Positions 8,366 to 16,485 of a DNA stretch of 64,000 bases are shown here, in pieces. Each line of letters begins with the position of its first letter. Position 1 is the first letter of the stretch. The translations under genes were made by a program, and so were the position numbers. Source of the stretch: Sphingobium cyanobacteriorum (GTDB lineage: Bacteria; Pseudomonadota; Alphaproteobacteria; Sphingomonadales; Sphingomonadaceae); assembly GCF_030580935.1 (NCBI RefSeq), contig NZ_JAUQOM010000007.1:1-64000 (forward strand), given 5' to 3'. The notes below the pieces were generated by a model. It had not been told where the DNA came from. It saw only the letters and a program-made list of their open reading frames with translations, and ran no database searches.

Positions 8366-9592
8366 ATGACCGACCGCTCCCCCCTGGCCCCCGCCGCCTT
8401 TCCGTCCCTGCCGTCGATTGAAGGCGTGACGCTACGCACCGCGCGCGCCGGATACAAGGCGTGGACGCGCTGCGACCTTACCTATGTCGAGATGGACGCA
8501 GGCACCGCCGTCGCCGGCGTCACCACGCAGAGCAAATGCCCTTCCCCCGAAGTCGAATGGTGCCGCGACGCTATTCCGCTGGGGTCGGCGCGCGCGCTGG
8601 TGGTCAATGCCGGCAACGCCAACGCCTTTACCGGCCATCGCGGCCGCGCCGCGGTGGAGGCGATCGCGGCGCGGGTCGCCAACCACCTGTCCTGCCTGCC
8701 ATCGGACGTGTTCGTCTCCTCGACCGGGGTGATCGGGGTGCCATTGCCGATCGACAAGGCGGAGGCCGGTCTGGACGCCGCCTTCACCGCCATCCCCTGC
8801 GGCTGGGAGGAGGCCGCCACCACCATCGGCACCACCGACACCTATGCGAAGGGCGCGTCGGCCTCCGCCATGATCGGCGACGTGCGCGTCGAACTGGTCG
8901 GCATCATCAAAGGATCGGGCATGATCGCGCCCGACATGGCGACGATGCTGGGCTATATCTTCACTGATGCGGCGATCGATCCCGCACTGCTGCAATCGAT
9001 GCTGTCCGCCGCCAACAAGCGGACCTTTTCCTGCATCACGGTGGACAGCGACACCTCCACCAGCGACACGGTGCTGGCCTTCGCCACCGGCAAGGCGGGC
9101 AACGCGCCGCTGACATCGATGGACGATGCCGGGGCCGACGCCTTCCATGCCGCGCTCACCGACCTTTGCCGCCAGCTCGCCCATCTGGTTGTGCGCGACG
9201 GCGAAGGCGCGACCAAATTCGTGGAAATCAATGTCGAGGGCGCGACCAGTGACGACAGCGCGCACCGCATCGGCCTGTCGATCGCCAACTCGCCGCTGGT
9301 CAAGACCGCCATCGCTGGCGAGGACGCCAACTGGGGTCGCGTCGTCGCCGCCATCGGCAAGGCGGGCGAGCCGGCCGACCGGGACACGCTCTCGATCCGC
9401 TTCGGTACGACCCAGGTGGCGAGTGGCGGCCTGGCGGTGGAGGGCTATGACGAAGCCCCGGTCGCCGCGCATCTGAAAGGCCAGGATATCGTCATCGGCG
9501 TCGATCTGGGGCTGGGCGATGGCCGGGCAACGATCTGGACCTGCGACCTCACCCATGGCTATATCTCGATCAACGCGGATTATCGAAGCTGA
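8366..9592 (+). CDS. argJ: Bifunctional ornithine acetyltransferase/N-acetylglutamate synthase
   Basis: ArgJ transfers the acetyl group from N-acetylornithine to glutamate and can also use acetyl-CoA, closing the cyclic arginine pathway. The 408-residue product has the expected length. It carries the autocleavage site KGSGMIAPDMATML, where the precursor is cut before the Thr that becomes the N-terminal nucleophile of the beta chain, and the C-terminal THGYISINADYRS. The usual Asn before MATML is Asp here, a small variation. The stop overlaps the start of the next gene (TGATG), so the two are translationally coupled. Confidence 0.96.
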   Translation: MTDRSPLAPAAFPSLPSIEGVTLRTARAGYKAWTRCDLTYVEMDAGTAVAGVTTQSKCPSPEVEWCRDAIPLGSARALVVNAGNANAFTGHRGRAAVEAIAARVANHLSCLPSDVFVSSTGVIGVPLPIDKAEAGLDAAFTAIPCGWEEAATTIGTTDTYAKGASASAMIGDVRVELVGIIKGSGMIAPDMATMLGYIFTDAAIDPALLQSMLSAANKRTFSCITVDSDTSTSDTVLAFATGKAGNAPLTSMDDAGADAFHAALTDLCRQLAHLVVRDGEGATKFVEINVEGATSDDSAHRIGLSIANSPLVKTAIAGEDANWGRVVAAIGKAGEPADRDTLSIRFGTTQVASGGLAVEGYDEAPVAAHLKGQDIVIGVDLGLGDGRATIWTCDLTHGYISINADYRS

Positions 9593-10389
9593 TGCTGCTC
9601 GAACTGCACGATCCGGTCGTCGCGCTGATGCGGGCGGTGGGGCGCGACATCGTGATGCCGCGCTACCAGAATCTGGCCAGCGACGAGATCAGCGAGAAGG
9701 CCGCCAACGATTTCGTCACCATCGCCGACAAGGAAAGCGAGTTGCGCCTGGCCGAAGGGCTGGCGGACATATTGCCCGAAGCGGGCATCATCGGCGAAGA
9801 AGCCTGCGCCGCCGATCCGTCGATCTTGGATCGCGCCGGCGACGGGCTGAACTGGATCATCGATCCCATCGACGGCACCGGCAATTTCGCGTCGGGCAAT
9901 CCGCCCTTCGGCATCATGGTGGCGCTGGCCGATGGCGGCACGACCCTAGCCGGCTGGATCCTCGATCCGCTGACCGGACGGCTGTGCCACGCCATGCTGG
10001 GCGGTGGCAGCCATATCGACGGCGATAAAATAACCGCCCGTGAAAGCGGCGACACCCTGCCGGTCGCCGCGCTGGCGGTCTATTTCATGACGCCGCAGGA
10101 ACGCGCCGATATACAACGCCGGTCACAGGGCAGCTTCGCGCTGGTCGATATTCCCCGCTGTGCCGCCGAACAATATCCCCGTCTGGCGCTGGGGCAGAAT
10201 GACGTGTCGGTATTTGCCCGGACCCTGCCCTGGGACCATGCGGCGGGAACGCTGTTCCTCAATGAGGCAGGCGGCTGCTGCCAGCGGATCGACGGCCCCC
10301 CCTATCTCGTTGGCGACATGCGCCGTGGCCTGCTGGGCGCATCGTCCCCCCGCCTGTGGGACAAGGCCGCAACGATCCTGTTCGGATAA
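9592..10389 (+). CDS. Inositol-monophosphatase-family phosphatase
   Basis: The 265-residue protein contains the two metal-binding signatures of the family: DPIDGTGNF (about residue 90) and WDHAAG (about 205), plus GEEA near residue 65. It should be a lithium-sensitive, magnesium-dependent phosphomonoesterase. Family members act on inositol phosphate, histidinol phosphate (HisN) or 3'-phosphoadenosine phosphate (CysQ), and the residues seen do not decide between them. Coupling to argJ hints at an amino acid pathway role such as HisN, but this is inference. The stop codon lies inside a 16-bp tandem repeat. Confidence 0.85.
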   Translation: MLLELHDPVVALMRAVGRDIVMPRYQNLASDEISEKAANDFVTIADKESELRLAEGLADILPEAGIIGEEACAADPSILDRAGDGLNWIIDPIDGTGNFASGNPPFGIMVALADGGTTLAGWILDPLTGRLCHAMLGGGSHIDGDKITARESGDTLPVAALAVYFMTPQERADIQRRSQGSFALVDIPRCAAEQYPRLALGQNDVSVFARTLPWDHAAGTLFLNEAGGCCQRIDGPPYLVGDMRRGLLGASSPRLWDKAATILFG

Positions 10390-10441
10390 CGGCCTGTTCG
10401 GATAACGGCCTGTTCGGATAGCAGCCTCTTCGGATAGCAGG
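10378..10441. repeat. Four tandem copies of a 16-bp unit
   Basis: Units start at 10378, 10394, 10410 and 10426. The first two are identical (CTGTTCGGATAACGGC) and the last two differ at a few bases. The first copy contains the last codons and stop of the phosphatase gene. The array fills the gap to the convergent gspO gene. Such arrays arise by slippage. Confidence 0.9.
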
Positions 10442-10457
10442 CGCCCTGCCCGGCCAT

Positions 10458-11198
10458 TCATGCCATGATGGACATCGTAACCAGCCAGGCCGGGAAGGCC
10501 GCCAATGCCAGGAATGTACCCAGCGGAACGTGCGTGCTGCCCTTGGCGCGCCCTGTCGCCAGTGCGACCGCCAGCCCCAGTAACGCCGCCAGCAACAGGA
10601 TGAAAGGCAGCGCCTGCCAGCCAAACCATGCCCCCAGCGCGCCGAGCAGCTTCGCGTCGCCCATCCCCAACCCGTCGCGCCGCCGCACCGCCTTGTAACC
10701 GATCGCGATCGCAAGCAGCGTGCCATAGCCGGCCACTGCGCCGACAATGCGGTCGCCCATGGCCACATCGGTCGCCCACGCCCCGATCGTGAAGCCCAGG
10801 AACGCCATCGGCAGGGTCAATGCGTCGGGCAACCAGAAATGCCGCCAGTCCAGCACCGCCAGCGTCAGCAGCACCCAGCCCAACAACGCCCAGGCAACAC
10901 CGCCAAGGTCGGGCCGGAAACCGATCGCCAGCGCGCCGATGATGGCACAGCCGGCCTCTACCCGACCGTGGAGCGGGTCGATCCTGCCCCCACAGGTGCG
11001 GCAACGTCCCTTGCTCATCATGGCGCTGACCATCGGGATCAGGTCGCGGGCACCCAGCGTGCGGCCGCAACCATCGCAGGCGGATCGCCCCCGCAACATG
11101 CTCCTGCCCTGTGGCCAGCGCAGGATCAGCGTCGCAAGGAAACTGCCAAGGATCATCCCCGCCAGTGCGCCGACCAGCGCCGGGACAGGCTGGATCAC
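10458..11198 (-). CDS. gspO: Prepilin peptidase (A24 family)
   Basis: This is the membrane aspartic protease that cleaves type IV pilin-like leaders after glycine and methylates the new N-terminus. The 246-residue protein has the N-terminal zinc-type cysteine pairs (CDGCG and CRTCGG, about residues 41 and 66), the first catalytic Asp in VLDWRHFWLPD, the second in GMGDAKLLGALG, and about seven membrane helices. It is the last gene of the gsp operon, overlaps gspN by 4 bp and would process GspG, H, I, J and K encoded upstream. Confidence 0.95.
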   Translation of the reverse strand: MIQPVPALVGALAGMILGSFLATLILRWPQGRSMLRGRSACDGCGRTLGARDLIPMVSAMMSKGRCRTCGGRIDPLHGRVEAGCAIIGALAIGFRPDLGGVAWALLGWVLLTLAVLDWRHFWLPDALTLPMAFLGFTIGAWATDVAMGDRIVGAVAGYGTLLAIAIGYKAVRRRDGLGMGDAKLLGALGAWFGWQALPFILLLAALLGLAVALATGRAKGSTHVPLGTFLALAAFPAWLVTMSIMA

Positions 11199-11917
11199 AA
11201 CGTACCTTCGACCTTGAGCAATTGGGCGTTGCCGACACTGGCAAAGCCGGCCTGCCCCAATGTCGCCGCCAATGCCGGATCAGCCGTTTCGACCCGCATT
11301 TCCGCGACATAACGGCCTGATCGCCAGATGCGCAGCGTGATCGTCTCCAGGCCCGACTGGCTGACCAGGGGCAGCAGCAGCGCATCGCCATCACAGGTCA
11401 CGACGCCCGACAAGCCCTGGGCCAGGTTCAGTCCTGGAAATTGCCCGGCCATGCGCGCCCGCACCCGTCCTTCGGCATGACCGCAGCGGTTGCCACCATA
11501 ATAAGCGCTGACATCGTCCAGCATCAGGCTGCCGACCGGCAATGGCGCGAAGCTGCGACCAAGCGGCACCGCGCCGGTCACGTCATCCACGCCGATCCGG
11601 CCAAAGCCAATGGTCAGCGCGCCTTGCACGTCGTCGGGCAGCCCCTTGGTCCGGGCAATGTCGAACCGGGCGCGGCCCATCAGCAGGGACAGGGGCGACA
11701 GGCCGGCCCGTACGCTGCCCAGCGGCATGTTGCCCAGCATCAACTGGTCGATCCGGCCGCTCCACACCGTACCGCGCACCTCACGCGCAGCGATACCAAG
11801 GCGTTCCAGCCCCGCCAGGCCCAGCGCGACCCGCATCGGCAGGAACAGGATCAGGCCGACCAGCAGCGCCAGCGCCAATAGGATCCGCATCCGTCGCGAC
11901 AGGGACAGGCCCATCAT
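11195..11917 (-). CDS. gspN: Type II secretion system protein GspN
   Basis: The 240-residue protein has one N-terminal membrane anchor (MRILLALALLVGLILFLPM) and a periplasmic beta-rich domain with REVRGTVWSGRIDQLMLGNMP. The W-G motif following an R-E-V-x-G segment is typical of GspN. GspN is an optional inner-membrane component of the type II secretion system with an unclear role. It overlaps gspM by 4 bp and gspO by 4 bp. Confidence 0.85.
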   Translation of the reverse strand: MMGLSLSRRMRILLALALLVGLILFLPMRVALGLAGLERLGIAAREVRGTVWSGRIDQLMLGNMPLGSVRAGLSPLSLLMGRARFDIARTKGLPDDVQGALTIGFGRIGVDDVTGAVPLGRSFAPLPVGSLMLDDVSAYYGGNRCGHAEGRVRARMAGQFPGLNLAQGLSGVVTCDGDALLLPLVSQSGLETITLRIWRSGRYVAEMRVETADPALAATLGQAGFASVGNAQLLKVEGTL

Positions 11918-12402
11918 TGTCCTTCTCCCCGCACCAGCACCGCCTGCACCGACACGCTGCCGGCGGTCGGTGACGGCCGCGCACTCATCGTTTCGACGCG
12001 CACGCCCCGCGCCTCCAGCCCGGCAAGCCAGGAAAAGAGCACGACCGGCCGGACCGATGCGATGGCGATCTCCATCCGGTCATTGCCCTGCGCCTGCGCA
12101 CGCTCCAGCGTCAGCCCGGCCTCGCCCGCGCCCTGCCCGACAAGCTGGTCGAGCGGCGCGGCCAGGCCGGTTGCGGGGGCCGTGCGGGGCAGTGTTTTCA
12201 ACTGCTTCACCGCGGCGCGGATGGCGGCATTGCGGTCGGTCGCGGCCAACAGTGTGTCCCGCGCGCCGCGCTGCGCCCGATCGAGCGGCACGATGACGCC
12301 GAACCAGAGGAATGTCGCCGCCAGCAGGGCGATCATCACGCCCAGCATCCATTGCTCGCGGGATGATCGTTCGTTCCAATAGGCTGCCATCCGTTCCATC
12401 AT
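11914..12402 (-). CDS. gspM: Type II secretion system protein GspM
   Basis: The 162-residue protein has a short cytoplasmic N-terminus (YWNERSSREQWMLG), one membrane helix and a periplasmic ferredoxin-like domain. The N-terminal (E)RE(R/Q)xL-type stretch before the helix is typical of GspM. It pairs with GspL in the inner-membrane assembly platform. Four-base overlaps with gspL and gspN support one transcript. Confidence 0.88.
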   Translation of the reverse strand: MMERMAAYWNERSSREQWMLGVMIALLAATFLWFGVIVPLDRAQRGARDTLLAATDRNAAIRAAVKQLKTLPRTAPATGLAAPLDQLVGQGAGEAGLTLERAQAQGNDRMEIAIASVRPVVLFSWLAGLEARGVRVETMSARPSPTAGSVSVQAVLVRGEGQ

Positions 12403-13517
12403 GATCGCACCGTGATATCCGCAACCGTCCGCCCGCCCGGCTCCTGGGACGGTGTTGCCGTGATCGTGAAGCCAGCGGCCTGAAGCGCCAGCAGGACAAG
12501 GTTTATGTCGTCCGCCTTCGCTGCGGCCAGTGTCGCGCGCACCATGCCGTCGGGATCGCGCGACAGGCTGGTTATCGCCACGCCCGGCGCATCCTGCATC
12601 GCGGCGAGCAGGCTCGCGACCGGGGCGGTGAAGGCGCGCCCGCCCGCGCCCCGCGCAGCGAGCCGGGCTTCCAGTTCAGCCTGCGCCTGCATGGCGTCGC
12701 TTGCGCCAGGCAATATCTGCCGCGCCAGCGCCAGGCTCTCCCGATCAAGGCGACCGGCTTCCATATGCTGCTTGCCGATGCCGATCAGCATGGCGGCCAG
12801 GCTGACCAACAGGATGAGGCCGCTCCACAGCGCGATGCGGCCAACCGCCCGCTTGTCGATCACAGGGCGCACACGCTTGGCAAAATCGCCCTGCCGCAGG
12901 TCGAGTGGCGGCACGTCCAGCGCAGCGATGGCCCGCCCCTCGATAATCCCCGGCGCCACATCGACGATCGGAGCGTCCCCGATCAGGGCTGGCAACGCCA
13001 TGTCGGCGGTCAGCGCCATGTCCGGCGCGCGCAGCACCGTCTCGCCACCGATCACAGCGCGTGTCAAACCGCCATCGGGTTCCGGCAACAGCAACGGCGC
13101 GGGGACGATGATGTCCGGGTCCAGCCCATGATGCTGCGCCCAGAGCAGCCAGTGCTGCATGTCGGCGCGACTGACGATCGCAACGAGATGCGGCTTTGCC
13201 GGATCATCATTCGCATCGGTAGCAGCGAATAGCTGGTCGGCAGGCGCAAGGCTGCCCGCCAGCGCGGCAAGACGCGCGGCCGCCCGCCCCTGTCGCACCG
13301 GCAGGTCGGGATGGACGATCCAGTGCAGCGTCACCAGTGCGGCCGGCGGCACCAGCATCACCCGTGCCCTGTCCGGCAGCACCGCTATGCCACAGGCAGC
13401 CAGCCAGTCGGCGCCTTCGCCCGACTGGACCAGCGCGCCATCGATCACACGCATCCAGCGCGCCGGGGCGTTCGTCGCCTCCGGCAGCAGGATGATCAGG
13501 GCATCGCGGCTGCTCAT
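12399..13517 (-). CDS. gspL: Type II secretion system protein GspL
   Basis: The 372-residue protein has a cytoplasmic actin-like domain (about 1-230), one membrane helix (about 233-250, IALWSGLILLVSLAAMLIGIG) and a small periplasmic ferredoxin-like domain (about 300-372). This is the standard GspL layout. The cytoplasmic domain recruits the GspE ATPase to the platform. The gene overlaps gspK and gspM by 4 bp each. Confidence 0.92.
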   Translation of the reverse strand: MSSRDALIILLPEATNAPARWMRVIDGALVQSGEGADWLAACGIAVLPDRARVMLVPPAALVTLHWIVHPDLPVRQGRAAARLAALAGSLAPADQLFAATDANDDPAKPHLVAIVSRADMQHWLLWAQHHGLDPDIIVPAPLLLPEPDGGLTRAVIGGETVLRAPDMALTADMALPALIGDAPIVDVAPGIIEGRAIAALDVPPLDLRQGDFAKRVRPVIDKRAVGRIALWSGLILLVSLAAMLIGIGKQHMEAGRLDRESLALARQILPGASDAMQAQAELEARLAARGAGGRAFTAPVASLLAAMQDAPGVAITSLSRDPDGMVRATLAAAKADDINLVLLALQAAGFTITATPSQEPGGRTVADITVRS

Positions 13518-14503
13518 GCGCCGGCACCCCAGCTGCGCCGCACCAGCCGGGCCGGGCTTTCCCGCGCATCGATCAGCGCCTGCTCCATCATTTGGGTCGC
13601 CCCGACTTCCACCGACACAGTCACTCCAAAAAATCCGGTCTTGAGCTTCACCTGTTCCGCCACCTCGGTCGCCGGAGACAAGCCCGCCAGCGACGGCAGC
13701 GCCCAGAATTGCACCGTGCTGCCGTAGCCGTCCGCCGGCCGTTGCGCCAGCAATTGCCGCGCCTGGGCGACACTCAATTGCCCCGGCAGCAGCATGGCGA
13801 ACAGCGGCGCCTGATCGGGCAGCAGCGTATTGATGTTGATCGGCGACAGATCCGTGACCGGCAAGGCGCAGATCCAGGGTTTCACCAGATCATAGATGGC
13901 GGGCGTAACCCCGGCCACCGCGCGCAGTTCGCTGGGGTCCACCATCATCCGGTTGGCGGTGCGATAGGGCCGCGCATATTGGGCGTATGTCTCGTCCTCC
14001 GCGCCGCCCGGCTGGGGGACGCTGTCGCTGTCGATCCAGTCGGCCAGGCCGTTGGCTGCCCCCTGCGCCTGCCGCGCATCGACACCCAGCAGTTCGAGCA
14101 GTGCCTGGAACTGCGTCACGCCGATCGGCCGGACTTTCAGCGCCGCCTCGCTTTCGCCGCTGACGACGCTGTTGAGGTTGAAGCAGTTGCCACCATCGGT
14201 GACACGCGCGATCGCGACGCCGCCCGGCACCGCCACGCTCTGCGGCGCGCCGAGCCAGCCGCCCGCCAGCGTGATCTTCGCCGGGTTGGCGGCGGTCAGA
14301 TCGCCGATGCGCAGCCGCGCCATGTCCATCCCGGCGTCGGCATAGGCGCGGGCCTGGTCGATCGCGCCACCATTGCCGGTCATCCGCGTCGCCAGCGCCA
14401 CCCGCTCCAGCGCGGTCGATGCGACCACCGCCATCACCGCCACCAGCAGCAGCACGGTCAGCAGCGCAGCGCCGCGCTCCCTTTCGTTACGGGGATCAGG
14501 CAC
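13514..14503 (-). CDS. gspK: Type II secretion minor pseudopilin GspK
   Basis: GspK is the largest minor pseudopilin and caps the pseudopilus tip with GspI and GspJ. The 329-residue protein has a short leader ERGAALLTVLLLVAVMAVV. It has hydrophobic character and a GAALL cleavage region, and lacks the Glu at +5, as is characteristic for GspK. It is followed by a long periplasmic domain with the usual insertion (ADWIDSDSVPQPGGAEDETY), which carries acidic residues that bind calcium in homologues. The start overlaps the gspJ end by 8 bp. Confidence 0.93.
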   Translation of the reverse strand: MPDPRNERERGAALLTVLLLVAVMAVVASTALERVALATRMTGNGGAIDQARAYADAGMDMARLRIGDLTAANPAKITLAGGWLGAPQSVAVPGGVAIARVTDGGNCFNLNSVVSGESEAALKVRPIGVTQFQALLELLGVDARQAQGAANGLADWIDSDSVPQPGGAEDETYAQYARPYRTANRMMVDPSELRAVAGVTPAIYDLVKPWICALPVTDLSPININTLLPDQAPLFAMLLPGQLSVAQARQLLAQRPADGYGSTVQFWALPSLAGLSPATEVAEQVKLKTGFFGVTVSVEVGATQMMEQALIDARESPARLVRRSWGAGA

Positions 14504-15143
14504 CGGGCGCGCCCTCCGGCTTTTCCGGCGGACCGGGTGCGACCAGAAAGCCCAGCGTCACCGGCGGTTCGCCGGTGCGCGTGACCGTCATCTCGACCGC
14601 CCTTGGCATCAGGTCGGGCTGGGACGGCGTCCATTCCTCGCGCCATTTGCCCTGCGCGTCGCGGAAACGCAGCACCACCGCCTCCACATGATCGAGCAGC
14701 GCCGCCGGATCATCCCCCGCAGCGCCGTCGAGCTGGGCATAGCTGCGCCGCTCCAGCCGTCCCTGCCGCACCCAATATTCGACCTTTTGCAACGATGGCC
14801 GCGGCAGATCGCCCAGATTGTCCCAGCCACCACGCACGAACTGCATCACCGGCCGGCCTTCGCCATCGTCATGCGCCCAGAAGGCGGGCGCGAGCGTCCC
14901 CGCCTCGGTCCGGGTGATGCGCGGCACCGCCTGCCCCAGGTCGCCCGCCAGCGCGCCGCCGGCCCGCTGCACCGCCGCCATGTCGTCCAGCCGCGCCTTG
15001 ATCTGCGCCTGCGCCGAAACGCTGTTGCCCAGCAGCAGCACGCCAGCAGCCGCCAGCATGGCAAAGATCATCAGCGCGACGAGCAGTTCGATCAGCGTGA
15101 AGCCCTGTTGGGCAGACGGTACAAATGATGCGCGCGCCATCAC
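14496..15143 (-). CDS. gspJ: Type II secretion minor pseudopilin GspJ
   Basis: The 215-residue protein has a prepilin leader ending QQG and the processed start FTLIELLVALMIFAML with the essential Glu at +5, followed by the larger periplasmic domain of GspJ. It forms the pseudopilus tip complex with GspI and GspK. The start is either GTG at 15143 or ATG at 15140. Both overlap the gspI stop, so coupling holds in either case. Confidence 0.93.
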   Translation of the reverse strand: MMARASFVPSAQQGFTLIELLVALMIFAMLAAAGVLLLGNSVSAQAQIKARLDDMAAVQRAGGALAGDLGQAVPRITRTEAGTLAPAFWAHDDGEGRPVMQFVRGGWDNLGDLPRPSLQKVEYWVRQGRLERRSYAQLDGAAGDDPAALLDHVEAVVLRFRDAQGKWREEWTPSQPDLMPRAVEMTVTRTGEPPVTLGFLVAPGPPEKPEGAPGA

Positions 15144-15568
15144 TCGACCACTCGCACGAAGCTCAGCACCACCGGCGAGGCACCCGGCTGGCCATCGACA
15201 GTCAGGTCGACCTGCACCATCCGCTGGTCGTCGGTCGCCCGGACGCTGCGGCGCCAGTGCCAGCGGCGGCCGCCATTGGTCACATTCCCCTCCTCCTCGC
15301 CGATGGCGGGCGCGGCCGGATCGCTCTGCACATCGACCATCAGGTTGCGCGCGACGATCTGGCCCAGCGCCTTGCTGTCGAGATCGGCGGCGGTGCGCAG
15401 CGTCACGCCCTGCAACCGCACCAGCGCCAGCGCGGCCAGGCTGAACACCGCCAGCGCGACGAGCATTTCCAGCAACGTGAAGCCGTGTTCGGCGGAACGC
15501 GCAAAAGACGTGAAGCCGTGCTCGGCGGAACGCGCAAAAGGCGTGAAACCAGCCTCGCGCTTAACCAC
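15140..15568 (-). CDS. gspI: Type II secretion minor pseudopilin GspI
   Basis: The 142-residue protein is a small minor pseudopilin with a processed region FTLLEMLVALAVFSLAALAL (Glu at +5). The leader is unusually long, about 29 residues, because an 11-residue block (FARSAEHGFTx) is present twice, giving three G-F-T motifs. Only the third (residue 29/30) is followed by the Glu expected at the cleavage site. The nucleotide repeat is listed separately. GspI nucleates the tip complex with GspJ and GspK. The gene overlaps gspH by 8 bp and gspJ by 4 bp. Confidence 0.92.
   Translation of the reverse strand: MVKREAGFTPFARSAEHGFTSFARSAEHGFTLLEMLVALAVFSLAALALVRLQGVTLRTAADLDSKALGQIVARNLMVDVQSDPAAPAIGEEEGNVTNGGRRWHWRRSVRATDDQRMVQVDLTVDGQPGASPVVLSFVRVVE
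15476..15541 (-). repeat. 33-bp in-frame tandem duplication in the gspI leader
   Basis: Two copies of a 33-bp unit (15476-15508 and 15509-15541) differ at a few bases and keep the frame. They encode repeated FARSAEHGFT blocks in front of the pseudopilin cleavage site. Confidence 0.9.
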
Positions 15569-16034
15569 CGACCATGACCTTCCCCGCCATGTCGACGGTC
15601 ACGGATACGCGCTCGCCTTCGCGGGCCAGCGTCACGATCAGTGGATCGGTCGGCAGGCCGGTGCCGTCGAAGGCGATCTGTTGCCGCCCATCCTTGCCGA
15701 CGAGCGCGCGGGTGCCGCCTTTCCAGTTGGCGGTGACGAAGGGCTTGTCCTCTATCCCCACCCATTGCCCGCCATCGCGGCGCTGGAAGCCATAGCCCGA
15801 CGCAGACACCCACAGGCCCATCGGCCGCGCGGTGACGACTGCTTCGTCGCGCGCGGCGGCAACGCGCGCGGCGAAGCGGTCGGCATCCTCCACCACCCGG
15901 CCGCGCGGGTCGGGGATGGCGAGGACGACGGCAGCCGAAATGAAGCCGATGATCGTCAGCACGACCATCAGCTCCACCAGAGTAAACCCTGCATCGGACG
16001 CAGGATCACAGTTCGCTGGAATAGATGTCCGCAT
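15561..16034 (-). CDS. gspH: Type II secretion minor pseudopilin GspH
   Basis: The protein of about 157 residues has leader MRTSIPANCDPASDAG, processed start FTLVELMVVLTIIGFISAA (Glu at +5) and a C-terminal beta domain typical of GspH/FimT. ATG at 16034 is chosen, with ATG at 16040 possible. A much longer upstream frame exists but overlaps gspG entirely and has no prepilin character. The gene overlaps the gspG end by about 29 bp. Confidence 0.9.
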   Translation of the reverse strand: MRTSIPANCDPASDAGFTLVELMVVLTIIGFISAAVVLAIPDPRGRVVEDADRFAARVAAARDEAVVTARPMGLWVSASGYGFQRRDGGQWVGIEDKPFVTANWKGGTRALVGKDGRQQIAFDGTGLPTDPLIVTLAREGERVSVTVDMAGKVMVGG

Positions 16035-16476
16035 TCTCATTCTCGCCGCCCGGCTGGCCGTCGGCGCCCAGCGAGCTGATGTCGAACGCACCCTTGCGCC
16101 CCGGCACCGTATAGACATAGGCGCGGCCCCACGGGTCTTGCGGCAGTTTCTTGATGTAGCCGCCACGCCGGTAACGCTGCGGCTGCGCCAGGGATGCGGG
16201 CGGGTTGAGCAGCGCCTGCAAGCCATCGGACCCGGCGGGATAGGTCAGATTGTCGAGCCGATATTGTTCCAGCGCCTGTTCGATGGTCGAAATGTCGGCC
16301 TTCGCCTTTTCGACGCGGGCGGTATCGGTCGCGGGAATGACATTGATCACCACGATCGTCGCCAGCAGGCCGATGATGACGATCACGACCATCAGTTCGA
16401 CCAGCGTGAAGCCGGCCTCAGCCCGACGACCTACATCTCTTTCGTCATTCCCGCGAAGGGTAAGGGTCTTGACCAT
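16006..16476 (-). CDS. gspG: Type II secretion major pseudopilin GspG
   Basis: GspG polymerises into the periplasmic pseudopilus that pushes substrates through the secretin. The protein of about 156 residues has a basic leader (RGNDERDVGRRAEAG) and FTLVELMVVIVIIGLLATIV. Its C-terminal region (GYIKKLPQDPWGRAYVY, then DISSLGADGQPGGENENADI) matches the calcium-binding end of GspG. ATG at 16476 is preferred over the upstream TTG because AGGAG lies 6 bases before it. Confidence 0.96.
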   Translation of the reverse strand: MVKTLTLRGNDERDVGRRAEAGFTLVELMVVIVIIGLLATIVVINVIPATDTARVEKAKADISTIEQALEQYRLDNLTYPAGSDGLQALLNPPASLAQPQRYRRGGYIKKLPQDPWGRAYVYTVPGRKGAFDISSLGADGQPGGENENADIYSSEL

Positions 16477-16485
16477 ATTCAACTC

